Source of the DNA: Selenomonadaceae bacterium
GTDB lineage: Bacteria; Bacillota; Negativicutes; Selenomonadales; Selenomonadaceae
Direction of reading: 5' to 3'
Assembly (NCBI GenBank): GCA_017553205.1
Contig: JAFZMV010000025.1
Location: 1 to 51,307 of the forward strand
DNA: 51,307 bases
Shown here: one piece after another, positions 34,678 to 43,986 of the stretch
Layout: the number at the start of each line of letters is the position of its first letter
Position numbering within the stretch: the first letter of the stretch is position 1
Translations under genes and position numbers: made by a program
The notes under the pieces: generated by a model
What the model was told of the DNA's origin: nothing
Seen by the model: only the letters and a program-made list of their open reading frames with translations
Database searches by the model: none

Positions 34678-34711
34678 GCCGCCTTTGTTGATGGAAACAT
34701 GGGCGGCTTTT
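34678..34711 (+). terminator. Intrinsic terminator after pgk-tpiA
   Basis: GCCGCC and GGCGGC pair around a 17-base loop containing ATGGAAACAT, followed by TTTTAC. A smaller palindrome GCTCGATTAGTCGAGC lies just before it (34652-34667). Confidence 0.75.
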
Positions 34712-34740
34712 ACTTAATTTTTTTGTAAGGATTGTTACTT

Positions 34741-35178
34741 ATGAATCAAGAACAAGTTATAGAAACTATGACTATTCAAAAAATGGTCGGAAAAGTTGCA
34801 AATGCAGAAGGTCACCCAGCAGATCAGCTGAAATTTTTTACAGCAGATTGTCAAGTCAGGATTTACGTCGGCGATGAACAAATTTTGGATTTTTCTGGCA
34901 AAAAATATCTCGAAAACGGTCTGAAAACTTTTTTGGGCAATTTAAAACGCTGTCATTATATGCTTGGACAGCATACGATTGATTTTCTTGCTCAAGATAA
35001 AGCGGCGGGACTTTTGTTTTGTCGTGCGTCGCATGTCAAAGAAGATTACGGCGAAGATATTATCGTTGACTACTGCATTTTCTATGAAGATATTTATGAA
35101 AAAGTTCGCGGAGAATGGCTTATAAAAGCCCGCGATATTCATTTTCTTATAAGCAACAAACAAGTTTTAAGCAATTAG
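34741..35178 (+). CDS. NTF2/SnoaL-like protein
   Basis: A 145-residue protein that fits the cone-shaped NTF2 fold: an N-terminal helix (IETMTIQKMVGKVANAEG), then KFFTADCQVRIYVG, and beta strands ending in VRGEWLIKARDIHFLISNKQ. No catalytic residues can be assigned. SnoaL-like proteins are small-molecule isomerases, dehydratases or binding proteins. The start ATG 34741 is preceded by TAAGG ten bases upstream; an in-frame TTG 34732 is unlikely. It lies between pgk-tpiA and gpmI, which may be coincidental. Confidence 0.65.
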   Translation: MNQEQVIETMTIQKMVGKVANAEGHPADQLKFFTADCQVRIYVGDEQILDFSGKKYLENGLKTFLGNLKRCHYMLGQHTIDFLAQDKAAGLLFCRASHVKEDYGEDIIVDYCIFYEDIYEKVRGEWLIKARDIHFLISNKQVLSN

Positions 35179-35247
35179 GAATGTGGAATTAGGAATGTGG
35201 AATGAATACTGCAAATTTTTAATTCATCATTCTTAATTTTTAATTAA
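35173..35247. repeat. Short intergenic repeat array (copy 3)
   Basis: AATTAGGAATGTGG is nearly repeated in tandem (ATTAGGAATGTGGAATTAGG and onward), followed after about 20 bases by an opposed AATTCATCATTCTTAATTTT. It lies between the NTF2-like gene and gpmI and resembles copy 2 in its GGAAT/ATTCC words. Confidence 0.55.
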
Positions 35248-35267
35248 AAAAAGGGAGAGTGTAACGA

Positions 35268-36803
35268 ATGGCAACAATTAAAAATGCACCGATCTGCTTA
35301 ATTATTATGGACGGCTGGGGAATTGGTGATGTCACGGACAAATACAACGCAATTCAAGTCGGAAGTACTCCCGTACTTGATGAACTCATTAAAAAATACC
35401 CTAATGCAAAACTTCAAGCGTCGGGCGAATATGTCGGACTTCCTGACGGACAAATGGGAAATTCTGAAGTCGGTCATATGAATATCGGTGCAGGCAGAAT
35501 TATTTATCAGCCGCTCACGAAAATTACAAAAGCTATCCGCGACGGAGAATTTTTCACAAATAAAGCATTAGTCGGCGTAACTGATAAAGTTGTTGCAAGT
35601 GGCGGAGCTTTGCATTTGTTCGGTCTGCTTTCACCGGGCGGAGTTCACAGCCACACAGATCATTTGTACGGACTTTTAAAACTTGCTAAAGATAAAGGAG
35701 TTCAAAAAGTTTACGTGCATGCATTTCTTGACGGTCGTGATGTTCCGCCGAGTTCTGCTCATGAATATCTTGCAACACTGGAAGAAAAATTTAAAGAAAT
35801 CGGAGTAGGACAGACTGCAACAATTTCCGGTCGTTATTACGCAATGGACAGAGATAAACGTTGGGACAGAGTTCAAAAGGCTTATAATGCTATTGCAAAA
35901 GCTGACGCTCCGAAAAAAGATTCTTCGGCTCAAGCCATCAAAGATTCATACGACAACAATGTTACTGATGAATTTGTAATTCCTGTTGTTATTGGCGATT
36001 ATCCCGGAGTTAAAGAAAATGACGGAATTATTTTCTTCAACTTCCGTCCTGATCGTGCAAGAGAAATTACTCATGCTTTCACTGATGATAACTTTGACGG
36101 TTTCCCGCGTGTTGAAGAACTCAAAAAAGTTCCGTATGTTACCATGACTCAATACGAAGAGGGACTGAATGTTGATGTTGCCTATCCTCCCGAATCAGTC
36201 AAAAACGGACTCGGCGAAACTATCAGCAAAGCGGGACTTACTCAGCTTAGAATCGCAGAAACTGAAAAATATGCTCATGTAACTTTCTTCTTTAACGGCG
36301 GTGTTGAAGAACCGTACGCAGGTGAGGACAGAATTTTGGTTCCTTCCCCGAAAGTTGCGACCTATGATTTAAAACCTGAAATGAGTGCTCCGACTGTAAC
36401 TTTGAAAGTTGCCAACGCCATTCTTTCCGAAAAATATGACTTCATTATTTTGAACTTTGCAAACGGTGACATGGTTGGTCATACGGGAGTTATGAAGGCG
36501 GCTGTCAAAGCTGTTGAAACTGTTGATGTCTGCGTCGGAATTTTTGTAGAGTGCATGAAGAAAGTTGGCGGCGAAGTTGTAATTATCGCCGATCATGGAA
36601 ACGCAGATCAAATGTATGATTACGTTGACAAAGGACCGTTCACCGCTCACACTACAAACCCTGTGCCGATTATTGTAGTTTCTGACAGAGTTGCAAAAGT
36701 TGATGAAGGTGCATTGTGCGACGTTGCTCCCACTCTTCTGACTTTGGCGGGCATGGAAATTCCTGAAGAAATGACAGGCAAAAATCTTGTCACAATGAAA
36801 TAA
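35268..36803 (+). CDS. gpmI: 2,3-bisphosphoglycerate-independent phosphoglycerate mutase
   Basis: A 511-residue manganese enzyme of the alkaline phosphatase superfamily, interconverting 3- and 2-phosphoglycerate. IIMDGWGIG gives the first metal Asp15, GQMGNSEVGHMNIGAGR carries the phosphorylated Ser66, HSHTDHLYGL and VIIADHGNADQM give further metal ligands. Length is typical. AAGGGAGAG precedes ATG 35268. With gapA and pgk-tpiA it forms a lower-glycolysis block; enolase is not in the window. Confidence 0.96.
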   Translation: MATIKNAPICLIIMDGWGIGDVTDKYNAIQVGSTPVLDELIKKYPNAKLQASGEYVGLPDGQMGNSEVGHMNIGAGRIIYQPLTKITKAIRDGEFFTNKALVGVTDKVVASGGALHLFGLLSPGGVHSHTDHLYGLLKLAKDKGVQKVYVHAFLDGRDVPPSSAHEYLATLEEKFKEIGVGQTATISGRYYAMDRDKRWDRVQKAYNAIAKADAPKKDSSAQAIKDSYDNNVTDEFVIPVVIGDYPGVKENDGIIFFNFRPDRAREITHAFTDDNFDGFPRVEELKKVPYVTMTQYEEGLNVDVAYPPESVKNGLGETISKAGLTQLRIAETEKYAHVTFFFNGGVEEPYAGEDRILVPSPKVATYDLKPEMSAPTVTLKVANAILSEKYDFIILNFANGDMVGHTGVMKAAVKAVETVDVCVGIFVECMKKVGGEVVIIADHGNADQMYDYVDKGPFTAHTTNPVPIIVVSDRVAKVDEGALCDVAPTLLTLAGMEIPEEMTGKNLVTMK

Positions 36804-36822
36804 AATTTTCGGAGAGATTTTT

Positions 36823-37386
36823 ATGAAAAAATTTTTCTCTTTAATTTTGACGGCAGTTTTCATTTTGACAGCTGTGAATATTTGTTCCGCAAAATCTGCA
36901 ATCGAACAACGAACAGAAATTAACAATCTTCACGATCAGGCATTGCAAAGACTTTACGCGAAATATCCTTCGGCTCGTCGTGTTATAAATAATTGTTACG
37001 CTTATGCGACACTTTCAAATACGGGAATGAAACTCGGATTATTTGGAAGTGCTCACGGTCGCGGAGTGGCAATAAATAATTACACCGGCGAAAAAGTTTA
37101 TTTGAAAATGCAGGAACAGGAATTGGGAATTGGATTCGGTGCAAAAGAATATGACTTGATTTTTCTGATTGACACAAAAGCCGCTTGGGATTCTTTCATA
37201 ATCGGAAAAATCAGATTCGGTGCGGGTGCCGACGCGTCAGCAAATGACGGAGTAAACGGCGGAAGCGTAGAAGGTGCGGAATATGTCGCGGACGGTGTTT
37301 GGCTTTATCAGATGACTAAAAAAGGTCTTTCACTTGAGGCAACTTTAAAAGGCACGAAAATTTACGCCGATAAAGAATTGAATTGA
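36823..37386 (+). CDS. Exported SYLF-domain (YSC84-like) protein
   Basis: A 187-residue protein with a Sec signal peptide (MKKFFSLILTAVFILTAVNICSA). The mature part matches the SYLF domain: YAKYPSARRVINNCYAYATL, GLFGSAHGRGVAINNYTGEKVY, GIGFGAKEYDLIFLIDT, and a final FGAGADASANDG with KGLSLEATLKG. SYLF domains bind acidic lipids; bacterial ones are exported and of unknown role. GGAGAG precedes the ATG. It lies 19 bases after gpmI, and a terminator follows. Confidence 0.82.
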   Translation: MKKFFSLILTAVFILTAVNICSAKSAIEQRTEINNLHDQALQRLYAKYPSARRVINNCYAYATLSNTGMKLGLFGSAHGRGVAINNYTGEKVYLKMQEQELGIGFGAKEYDLIFLIDTKAAWDSFIIGKIRFGAGADASANDGVNGGSVEGAEYVADGVWLYQMTKKGLSLEATLKGTKIYADKELN

Positions 37387-37401
37387 CTTTAAATAAAAAT
37401 G

Positions 37402-37446
37402 GCGTGTCGATCTGTAGTTTTTGCAGGTTGTCACGCTTTATTTTTA
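37402..37446 (+). terminator. Terminator-like hairpin after the SYLF gene
   Basis: GCGTGTCGATCTG pairs with CAGGTTGTCACGC (with G-U pairs) around an 8-base loop, followed by TTTATTTTT. It separates the SYLF gene from the LD-carboxypeptidase gene. Confidence 0.7.
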
Positions 37447-37470
37447 AAGGAAAAATAGGTGGATTGGTTT

Positions 37471-38623
37471 ATGATTGAATTAAAAAAAATTTTGGTTTTC
37501 CTTATTGCATTTTTTGTGCTGACTTGTAACTTTGAAAATGTTTTTGCACAGAGTGAACGCGGAAAAAGTTTTACACTTCAAAAAGGCGACTGCATAGGAA
37601 TTTTGGCACCGTCAGGATATTTGAAAGGACTCAGCAAAAGTGCAGATTTTAAAAACGCGGTAAATTTTCTTGAAATTAGAGGTTATCGCGTCAAGTTGGC
37701 ACCTTCATGCGACGCAATATTACTCCGGCGACAATAAATCCTAAATTTTTTTTCGTGAGTTTATATTCGCTCTTTATATCTGCAAAAATTTTTCAAAGAT
37801 TTTAGGAATTTTAATCGTCGGCGTAATAGACAGAAAAACTTTTGCGGGAACTGCTGAACTTAGGGCGGCAGATATTAACAATTTTTTTGCTGACGACGAA
37901 ATAAAAGCGATTCTTTGTACTCGTGGCGGATATGGTGCGGTACATGTTCTTGATAAACTCGATTACGAAATGATTTCCAAGCCCCCCAAACCTTTAATCG
38001 GTTACAGTGATATTACTGCACTGCATACGGCACTTGGAGAAAAAGCAGGCATTGTTACTATTCATGCTCCGATGCTTTTCAATTTTGCTGATGAAAAGAA
38101 AATGACGGCTTACACAAAATCGCAATTTCTTACGGGACTTACAGAAAAAAATGCTGTCGGTGAAATTTTACTGCCACGCAATGGAAAGTTAAAAACTCTT
38201 GTTGAAGGTGAGGCAGAAGGAATTATTGTCGGCGGAAATTTAGCCGTCTTAACTTCACTCGTCGGAACTCCTTATGAACTTGACGGGACAGGTGCATTAC
38301 TTTTGCTGGAAGATGTTGACGAAAGACCTTACAGGTTGGATCGTATGCTGTACCAACTTTATCAAAACGGGCTTTTAAATCGTGTCAACGGAATTTTGTT
38401 TGGTGACTTCACAGACTGCAAAAACAAAAAGCCGGGCGGTTTAACGTTTGAAGAAGTTTTGGAACATTACGCAAAACTTTCAGGAAAACCTGCTGTTATG
38501 GGAGTCCCTGCAGGTCATGAAAAAAATAATATGTTTTTGCCGATGGGAGTTCATGCGAAAATGACAGCAGATTCAAACGGTAAAGCCAGACTGATTATAG
38601 ATGAGTCGGCTTTTAAATCTTGA
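37471..38623 (+). pseudogene. LD-carboxypeptidase (S66 family) gene split by a 111-bp element
   Basis: Two parts of one gene are visible. The first (37471-37717) has a signal peptide (KKILVFLIAFFVLTC), then CIGILAPSG with the usual family start and YRVKLAPSC. The frame then ends at a stop at 37735-37737. The second, from about 37829, reads RKTFAGTAELRAADINNFF, then ILCTRGGYGA, LIGYSDITALH with the catalytic Ser, LLLEDVDERPY with the Glu, and GVPAGHEKNN with the His, so the active site residues survive. Between them lies an inverted-repeat element. LD-carboxypeptidases trim tetrapeptides in peptidoglycan recycling. The start is ATG 37471 with AGGTGG upstream. A distal in-frame ATG 37970 cannot give a complete fold. 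Frames differ by one base. Confidence 0.88.
37718..37828. mobile_element. MITE-like 111-bp element inserted in the LD-carboxypeptidase gene
   Basis: The ends are imperfect terminal inverted repeats of 28 bases: TATTACTCCGGCGACAATAA at the left against TATTACGCCGACGATTAAAA at the right (reverse complement), then both continue to CCTAAA. I count 22 of 28 matching. Flanks are GACGCAA (37711-37717) and GACAGAA (37829-37835), a possible degenerate 7-bp target duplication. Removing the element plus one 7-base copy (118 bases) restores one reading frame across the gene. It encodes no protein. Confidence 0.72.
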
Positions 38624-38673
38624 AAGCAATATTCGCAAACTTTTAATTTTGAAAATTTTAAATGGTGAGTTTT

Positions 38674-39954
38674 ATGAAAAAAATTTTTCCTATAACAAAC
38701 GGTCTGCATGGAGAAATAAAAATCCCGGGCGATAAATCTGTTTCACATCGTGCAGTTATGATTTCAAGTCTTGCCGATAAAACTGTTGAGATTGAAAATT
38801 TTTTATTCGGTGCAGATTGTCTTTCAACTGTCGATTGCATGAAAAAAATGGGCGTTGATATTAAAATTTCAAACGAAAAAATTTTTGTGACAGGTCGCGG
38901 ACTTCATGGACTCTGCGAACCGTCGGAAATTTTAGACGCGGGAAATTCGGGAACAACTTTAAGGCTTTTGCTGGGATTAACCGCCGCACAAAATTTTTTT
39001 GCAGTTTTTACTGGCGATAAATCTTTGAGCAAAAGACCTCTGGCAAGAGTTATAAAACCTTTATCAGAAATGGGAGCGGAAATTTTTTGCAGAAATGAAA
39101 ATAAAAATCTTCCTGCCGCCGTCCTTCCAAAAAAAAATTTGCGTGCAATAAATTACAAAATGCCAGTCGCAAGTGCTCAAGTAAAATCCGCGATAATTTT
39201 TGCCGCTCTTTATGCTGATTCAGTTACAAAAATTATTGAGCCGTACCCTTCGAGAAATCACACTGAAAAAATGTTGTCGGCTTTCGGTGTAAAAATTGAA
39301 ACTGCTGACAACGAAATAAAAATTTTTCCTGCCGAAAAATTAATTGCTCCCGAAAAAATAATTGTTCCCGGAGATATTTCGAGTGCGGCTTATTGGATTG
39401 TGCTTGCGTCGATTTTAAAAAATTCCGAAGTCGTTATAAAAAATGTCGGCGTTAATGAAACACGCACGGGAATTATCGACGTGATGAAAAAAATGGGGGC
39501 GAAGATAAAATTTTTGAATGTTACTGAAAGCGGCGGAGAAAAATCTGCCGATATAAAAATTTCATCTTCGGAACTTCATGGAATTGAATTCGGTGGAGAA
39601 TTTATCCCGCGTCTTATTGATGAAATTCCCGCTCTTGCAGTTGCGGCGGCTTTTGCGGAAGGCACGACAATTATAAAAAATGTCGGTGAACTTCGCGTAA
39701 AAGAATCAGACAGATTGAGTGCGATTGTTGAGGAGTTTAATAAAATTTCGCCGAACAGTTTTGAGGCTGACGCGGACAGTTTAATAATTCACGGCGGAAG
39801 AAAAAAATTTTTCGCGGAATGTAAAACAAATTCGGATCACAGAATGGCTATGGCTCTTTCAATTTTTGGAGCGGCGGCGGAAGGTGTTTTGATTGATGAT
39901 GAAGACTGCGTGAAAATTTCTTACCCGAATTTTTTTAAATTTTTCGATGAGTAA
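38674..39954 (+). CDS. aroA: 3-phosphoshikimate 1-carboxyvinyltransferase (EPSP synthase)
   Basis: A 426-residue enzyme of the shikimate pathway transferring enolpyruvate from PEP. Motifs: KIPGDKSVSHRAVM near the N-terminus, LDAGNSGTTLRLLLG, GDKSLSKRPL, SAQVKSAII, PRLIDEIPALAVAAAFA with the catalytic Asp and Glu, RVKESDRL, and TNSDHRMAMAL. I place the start at ATG 38674, which follows GGTGAG; an upstream in-frame ATG 38662 overlaps that site. Other aro genes are not in the window. Confidence 0.95.
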   Translation: MKKIFPITNGLHGEIKIPGDKSVSHRAVMISSLADKTVEIENFLFGADCLSTVDCMKKMGVDIKISNEKIFVTGRGLHGLCEPSEILDAGNSGTTLRLLLGLTAAQNFFAVFTGDKSLSKRPLARVIKPLSEMGAEIFCRNENKNLPAAVLPKKNLRAINYKMPVASAQVKSAIIFAALYADSVTKIIEPYPSRNHTEKMLSAFGVKIETADNEIKIFPAEKLIAPEKIIVPGDISSAAYWIVLASILKNSEVVIKNVGVNETRTGIIDVMKKMGAKIKFLNVTESGGEKSADIKISSSELHGIEFGGEFIPRLIDEIPALAVAAAFAEGTTIIKNVGELRVKESDRLSAIVEEFNKISPNSFEADADSLIIHGGRKKFFAECKTNSDHRMAMALSIFGAAAEGVLIDDEDCVKISYPNFFKFFDE

Positions 39955-39994
39955 AAAAATCTTATTTGATTAAATTTTGTTTGGAAGTGAAATT

Positions 39995-40723
39995 TTGAAA
40001 GATTTATTGGACGTTCACACTCACACAACGGCATCTGGTCATGCATACAGCACAATAAAAGAAAATATTTCAGCGGCAAAAAATGCAGGACTTGAACTTG
40101 TCGGAATTTCAGATCATGCACCGTACATGCCGGGGAGTTGTCATGATTTTTATTTTTATAATTTCCCTGCAATTCCTCGCGATGCTTTTGAAATCCAACT
40201 GGTTATGGGTGCGGAATTAAACATTATTGATTATTCAGGGAGTACCGATTTGCCCGAAAGATACTTAAAGCAACTTGATTATGCTATTGCAAGTTTGCAC
40301 AATCCTTGTATAGATCATGGGACGGTTGCAGAAAATACTTCGGCACTTCTCGGAGTTATGAGAAATCCTCATGTAGTTATCATCGGTCACCCTGATAATC
40401 CTCAATATCCCATTGACTTTGATAAAGTTGCCCAAGCCGCAAAAGAAAATCATGTACTTTTGGAAATTAACAACAGTTCTTATAAATCTTCCGGCTATCG
40501 TGCAGGCTCCCGCGAAAATGCCAAAATTATGCTCGACGCTTGCAAAAAATACGGTACGGCGGTTATAATGGGTAGCGACGCTCATATTTTTTGTGACGTG
40601 GGCAATCATAATTTTTCGCAGGAAGTTATCAAGGAAAATAATTTTCCCGAAGAACTTGTTGTGAATGGTGATCCGAAAAAATTTTTTGAGTATGTAAACT
40701 ATAGAAAATCGCTGATGCCGTGA
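39995..40723 (+). CDS. PHP-domain phosphatase, YcdX-like
   Basis: A 242-residue PHP metallophosphatase. The metal ligands are visible: DVHTHT near the N-terminus, VGISDHAP, GAELNII, SLHNPC, IIGHPDNPQY, EINNSSY and MGSDAHIFCDVG. YcdX-type proteins bind three metals and hydrolyse phosphomonoesters; histidinol phosphatase is a relative. Start chosen as TTG 39995, with GGAAGTGA seven bases upstream and the frame opening into KDLLDVHTH; the more upstream TTG 39977 lies before that site. The downstream acyl-CoA ligase gene follows after 14 bases. Confidence 0.84.
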   Translation: MKDLLDVHTHTTASGHAYSTIKENISAAKNAGLELVGISDHAPYMPGSCHDFYFYNFPAIPRDAFEIQLVMGAELNIIDYSGSTDLPERYLKQLDYAIASLHNPCIDHGTVAENTSALLGVMRNPHVVIIGHPDNPQYPIDFDKVAQAAKENHVLLEINNSSYKSSGYRAGSRENAKIMLDACKKYGTAVIMGSDAHIFCDVGNHNFSQEVIKENNFPEELVVNGDPKKFFEYVNYRKSLMP

Positions 40724-40737
40724 AAGGAGAGTTTTTT

Positions 40738-42210
40738 TTGTTAGTACATGAAGTTATGAACTGCGGACATGATGAAGATATTGCGATATTTGACGAAGGC
40801 AGATATTTTACTTACGCACAGGCTAAGGAGTCTATAAAAAAATTTCGCGACAGGCTTTATTCTCTCGGAGTCCGCGAAGGTGACCGCGTAGGAATTTTTT
40901 CCAGAAACAGTGCGGAATTTATTTTTACTTATTTTGCAGTGACTTCTCTCGGTGCGATAAATGTTCCGATAAATTTTCAGTTGAGCAATCGTGAAACTGC
41001 TTACATTTTGAAAAATGCCGGCGTAAAGCATGTTTTGACTTATGAGCCGCTTACAATCGACGAATTTTTTTCAGACGAAGAAAAAGTTATTCAACATGAT
41101 ATTTCAAAATTCGGAGAAACTGACTGCGAAATTTCCGCTCCCGAACTTCCGAAAGATTTTGATGAAAATTCTCCCTGCGTAATAATTTATACTTCAGGGA
41201 CTACGGGAAATCCGAAAGGTGCGGTACTTTCTCACAAAAATTTAATTCACAATACAAAACAGTGCGAAGTTTTTAAATGTACTCGCGAATGTAAAGTTCT
41301 CTGCGTTCTTCCGATGTATCATTGTTTTGAATGGACTTGTGCAGTTTTAAATACTTTTTATCGCGGAGCTGAAGCCCATGTCATGAGAGTTTTCAAGCCG
41401 AAAGACATGATTGACTTGGTACGCGAAAATAAAATTACAGACCTGATAATTGTTCCGTCGATTTTCAAATTGATAACTGCCATTGCAAAGCCCGAAGATT
41501 TTAAAACTGTTCGTTTTGCAATGAGCGGCGGGACAATTCTGCCTGAACAGATGTCAAAAAGTTTCAAAGAAAAATTTGGTTTGTCTATTCATGACGGCTA
41601 CGGACTTTCCGAAACTTCCCCCGCAGTTTTTCTTACGACATATGGAGAGGCTCGAATTGGTTCTGTCGGTAAAAAACTTGACGGCGAAGAAGTCAGACTT
41701 GTTGACGAAAACGGAAATGATGTTCCTGTCGGAGAGCCGGGCGAAGTTTTGGTACGCGGCGGAAATGTCATGCTTGAATATTGGAAAAATCCCAAAGCTA
41801 CTGCAGAAACTATCGACAAAGACGGTTGGTTGCATACTGGCGACGTTGCAAGAGTTGACGCTGACGGATATTACTACATAGTCAACCGAATTAAAGAAAT
41901 GATTATCAGCATGGGCGAAAATATTTATCCCCGCGAAGTTGAAGAGGTTATTTATCAGTTCAAAGGAATTTCTGACGCGGCTGTTGTCGGCGTGGAAGAT
42001 AAATTGCGTGGACAAGTCGGAGCATGTTTTTATACAGTCGTTGACGGCGAAACAGTTAAACCGAATGAGTTGAAAAAATTCCTGCAAAAAAATCTTGCAC
42101 TCTATAAAATTCCGCGTGAATTTCATGAGATAAAAGAAATGCCCAGAACTTCAACAGGAAAAATTTCTAAAAAACAAATTCTCGAAGATTACAAACAGGG
42201 CAAGTTATAG
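40738..42210 (+). CDS. Acyl-CoA ligase, AMP-forming (long-chain fatty acid-CoA ligase type)
   Basis: A 490-residue ANL-superfamily adenylating enzyme. A3 motif IIYTSGTTGNPKGAVLSHKN near residue 160, A5 DGYGLSETSPAVF, A7 GWLHTGDVARVD, A8 NRIKEMIISMGENIYPREVE, and A10 TSTGKISKKQ with the catalytic Lys. It activates a carboxylic acid as AMP ester, then CoA thioester; acid specificity is not known. Start is TTG 40738: AAAGGAGAG lies 6 to 8 bases upstream, and the GTG at 40720 sits inside the previous gene. Confidence 0.88.
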   Translation: MLVHEVMNCGHDEDIAIFDEGRYFTYAQAKESIKKFRDRLYSLGVREGDRVGIFSRNSAEFIFTYFAVTSLGAINVPINFQLSNRETAYILKNAGVKHVLTYEPLTIDEFFSDEEKVIQHDISKFGETDCEISAPELPKDFDENSPCVIIYTSGTTGNPKGAVLSHKNLIHNTKQCEVFKCTRECKVLCVLPMYHCFEWTCAVLNTFYRGAEAHVMRVFKPKDMIDLVRENKITDLIIVPSIFKLITAIAKPEDFKTVRFAMSGGTILPEQMSKSFKEKFGLSIHDGYGLSETSPAVFLTTYGEARIGSVGKKLDGEEVRLVDENGNDVPVGEPGEVLVRGGNVMLEYWKNPKATAETIDKDGWLHTGDVARVDADGYYYIVNRIKEMIISMGENIYPREVEEVIYQFKGISDAAVVGVEDKLRGQVGACFYTVVDGETVKPNELKKFLQKNLALYKIPREFHEIKEMPRTSTGKISKKQILEDYKQGKL

Positions 42211-42230
42211 AAAATTCTTCACAAAAAGAA

Positions 42231-42267
42231 ATCTCCGAATTAAAAAAATTTTTTCGGGGATTTTTTT
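42231..42267. terminator. Intrinsic terminator between convergent genes
   Basis: ATCTCCGAA and TTCGGGGAT form a 9-bp stem (with G-U) around an A/T loop, followed by six T on the plus strand. It ends the acyl-CoA ligase transcript, and may also serve trkH on the other strand less efficiently. Confidence 0.8.
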
Positions 42268-42280
42268 CATAAAAAATTTT

Positions 42281-43810
42281 TTACCACTTCCGATTTTTTC
42301 TGCGGAATTTTAACCCTGCGGGAACAATCAGCAGGGCAAAAATTTCAATTCGTCCTACTATCAAAATTATCATGCATAAAATTTTTCCTGCATAAGGTAA
42401 TTTCAAAAAATCTGACGGATTGCAAAGACCCGGCAAAATTCCCGTATTTGTTAAACAAGCCGCACTCATTCCGACCGCATTAGAAAAATTTAATCCCGTA
42501 CAGCTTAGAGCCGTCGCACAGATAAATAAACTTATTACGCACAAAAAGAAAAATGCCAAAATTCTGCCGACGATTTTTTTCGGTACGGTTATTTTATTTA
42601 CGCGAATAGTTGAAACCATATTCGGGTGCATGGTTTTTGTAACTTCAGACGACAAAACTTTTGCCAAAACTATAACACGCATCATTTTCAGTCCGCCTGT
42701 TGCCGAACCCATACAGCCTCCAAAAATCGCCATCAAAAAAATTAAAAATATTTCAAAGTCATGAGCCTGTTCAAGATTACCCAAATTTATTCCCGTCGTA
42801 CTCATGAAAGAAACTAAATGAAAAAGTGCGTGATGAAAAGCCTCATTTCCGTCCTCAAAAAGTCCGCGATGAAAAGCACTGAGAAAAATTAAACTTACTC
42901 CGAAAAAAATTATAAGTACAACAGCTTTGACTTCAGAATTTCCAAAAAATTCTTTTACTGTGTCGAAAATATTTTGTTTCAAACGTTTTACAAAATAAAC
43001 TGCACGGCGGAAAACATTTTCTCGTGCGTGAGAAATCGGCGGCGGAAGTTTATGAATCAGCCGATAAACAAATAAAAAATTTCCGCATGCCATCAACATT
43101 GTAAAAATTGCAACGTATTCCGCGTAAAAATTTTCGCGTGCAGGAAAAAAATCTCCTCCGCCCGTTGAAATACATCTCATTGCCGTCAAAATAGAATCCC
43201 ATGAACCTAATCCAGCCATTTTAAAAAGTATGACGCTCAACAAAGTCAGAAAAGAATAAACTTTTAAAATTTTTTTCGACATTTCAAGCATTTGACCGAA
43301 AAGCGGACTGAAATTTTGCCCGCTCTGAAGGCTCAAACTTATTCCGAAACAGCCGCCGACTTCAGGCATAATCGTCACCAACAAAACCAAAAATATCAGC
43401 GAGCCGAACCACATTAAAACACTTTGCCACAATCTGAAAACATATGGAGCAGTACCGGGCAAAAGTGAAACTCCCGCCGAAGTTAAATTTGAAACTGTAT
43501 CAAGTAATGCGTCAATCGGCAAAAGTAATTTCAAATACAAAAATGGCATCATTCCGAAAATTGCCAGCAAAGGATACATTAAAAGCATGGCAAATGCAGA
43601 ATCGACTACAGGAAGTCTTCGCCTGTGATTTCTTCCGAGATACGCAAAAAGTATTCCGACTGCTCCCGCTGAAATAGCAGGAACTAAAAAATATATTGTC
43701 GTCAAAAAATCTTTCGCGAAAAAAATTGAATAGACTATCGGAAGAAAAAAAGTTATAGAAAAAGCCGAAAGAGCGTTTCCGAGCAAATGAAAAATAATTT
43801 TTTTATCCAT
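42281..43810 (-). CDS. TrkH/KtrB-family potassium uptake protein
   Basis: A 509-residue membrane protein with four M-P-M pore repeats. Selectivity-filter segments visible in order are SNLTSAGVSLLPG, RCISTGGGDF, SFMSTTGINLG and CLTNTGILPG, with GSATGGLKMMRV as the conserved C-terminal segment of the family. It carries K+ across the membrane, usually gated by a TrkA/KtrA subunit. No such gene lies beside it, so its partner must be elsewhere. The ATG 43810 has GAGG shortly upstream. Confidence 0.88.
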   Translation of the reverse strand: MDKKIIFHLLGNALSAFSITFFLPIVYSIFFAKDFLTTIYFLVPAISAGAVGILFAYLGRNHRRRLPVVDSAFAMLLMYPLLAIFGMMPFLYLKLLLPIDALLDTVSNLTSAGVSLLPGTAPYVFRLWQSVLMWFGSLIFLVLLVTIMPEVGGCFGISLSLQSGQNFSPLFGQMLEMSKKILKVYSFLTLLSVILFKMAGLGSWDSILTAMRCISTGGGDFFPARENFYAEYVAIFTMLMACGNFLFVYRLIHKLPPPISHARENVFRRAVYFVKRLKQNIFDTVKEFFGNSEVKAVVLIIFFGVSLIFLSAFHRGLFEDGNEAFHHALFHLVSFMSTTGINLGNLEQAHDFEIFLIFLMAIFGGCMGSATGGLKMMRVIVLAKVLSSEVTKTMHPNMVSTIRVNKITVPKKIVGRILAFFFLCVISLFICATALSCTGLNFSNAVGMSAACLTNTGILPGLCNPSDFLKLPYAGKILCMIILIVGRIEIFALLIVPAGLKFRRKNRKW

Positions 43811-43986
43811 GAAAATTTTTCCTCTGAAAATTTATTGATTGTAAAAAATGATAGCACAAAGCAAAAAAATTTTGAATATCTGCATTGCTCAAAACTTTCA
43901 TAAATCTAAAAAATTTCTTTGAAGGAATTAACGAACAGGAAATGAATTTATAACGCAGATTTTTAACGGGGAGAGATTTACAGAAA

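Noticed and set aside
40720-40737. GTG 40720 as the start of the acyl-CoA ligase
   Set aside because: It overlaps the previous gene, and the AAAGGAGAG site lies downstream of it; the TTG at 40738 is better placed.
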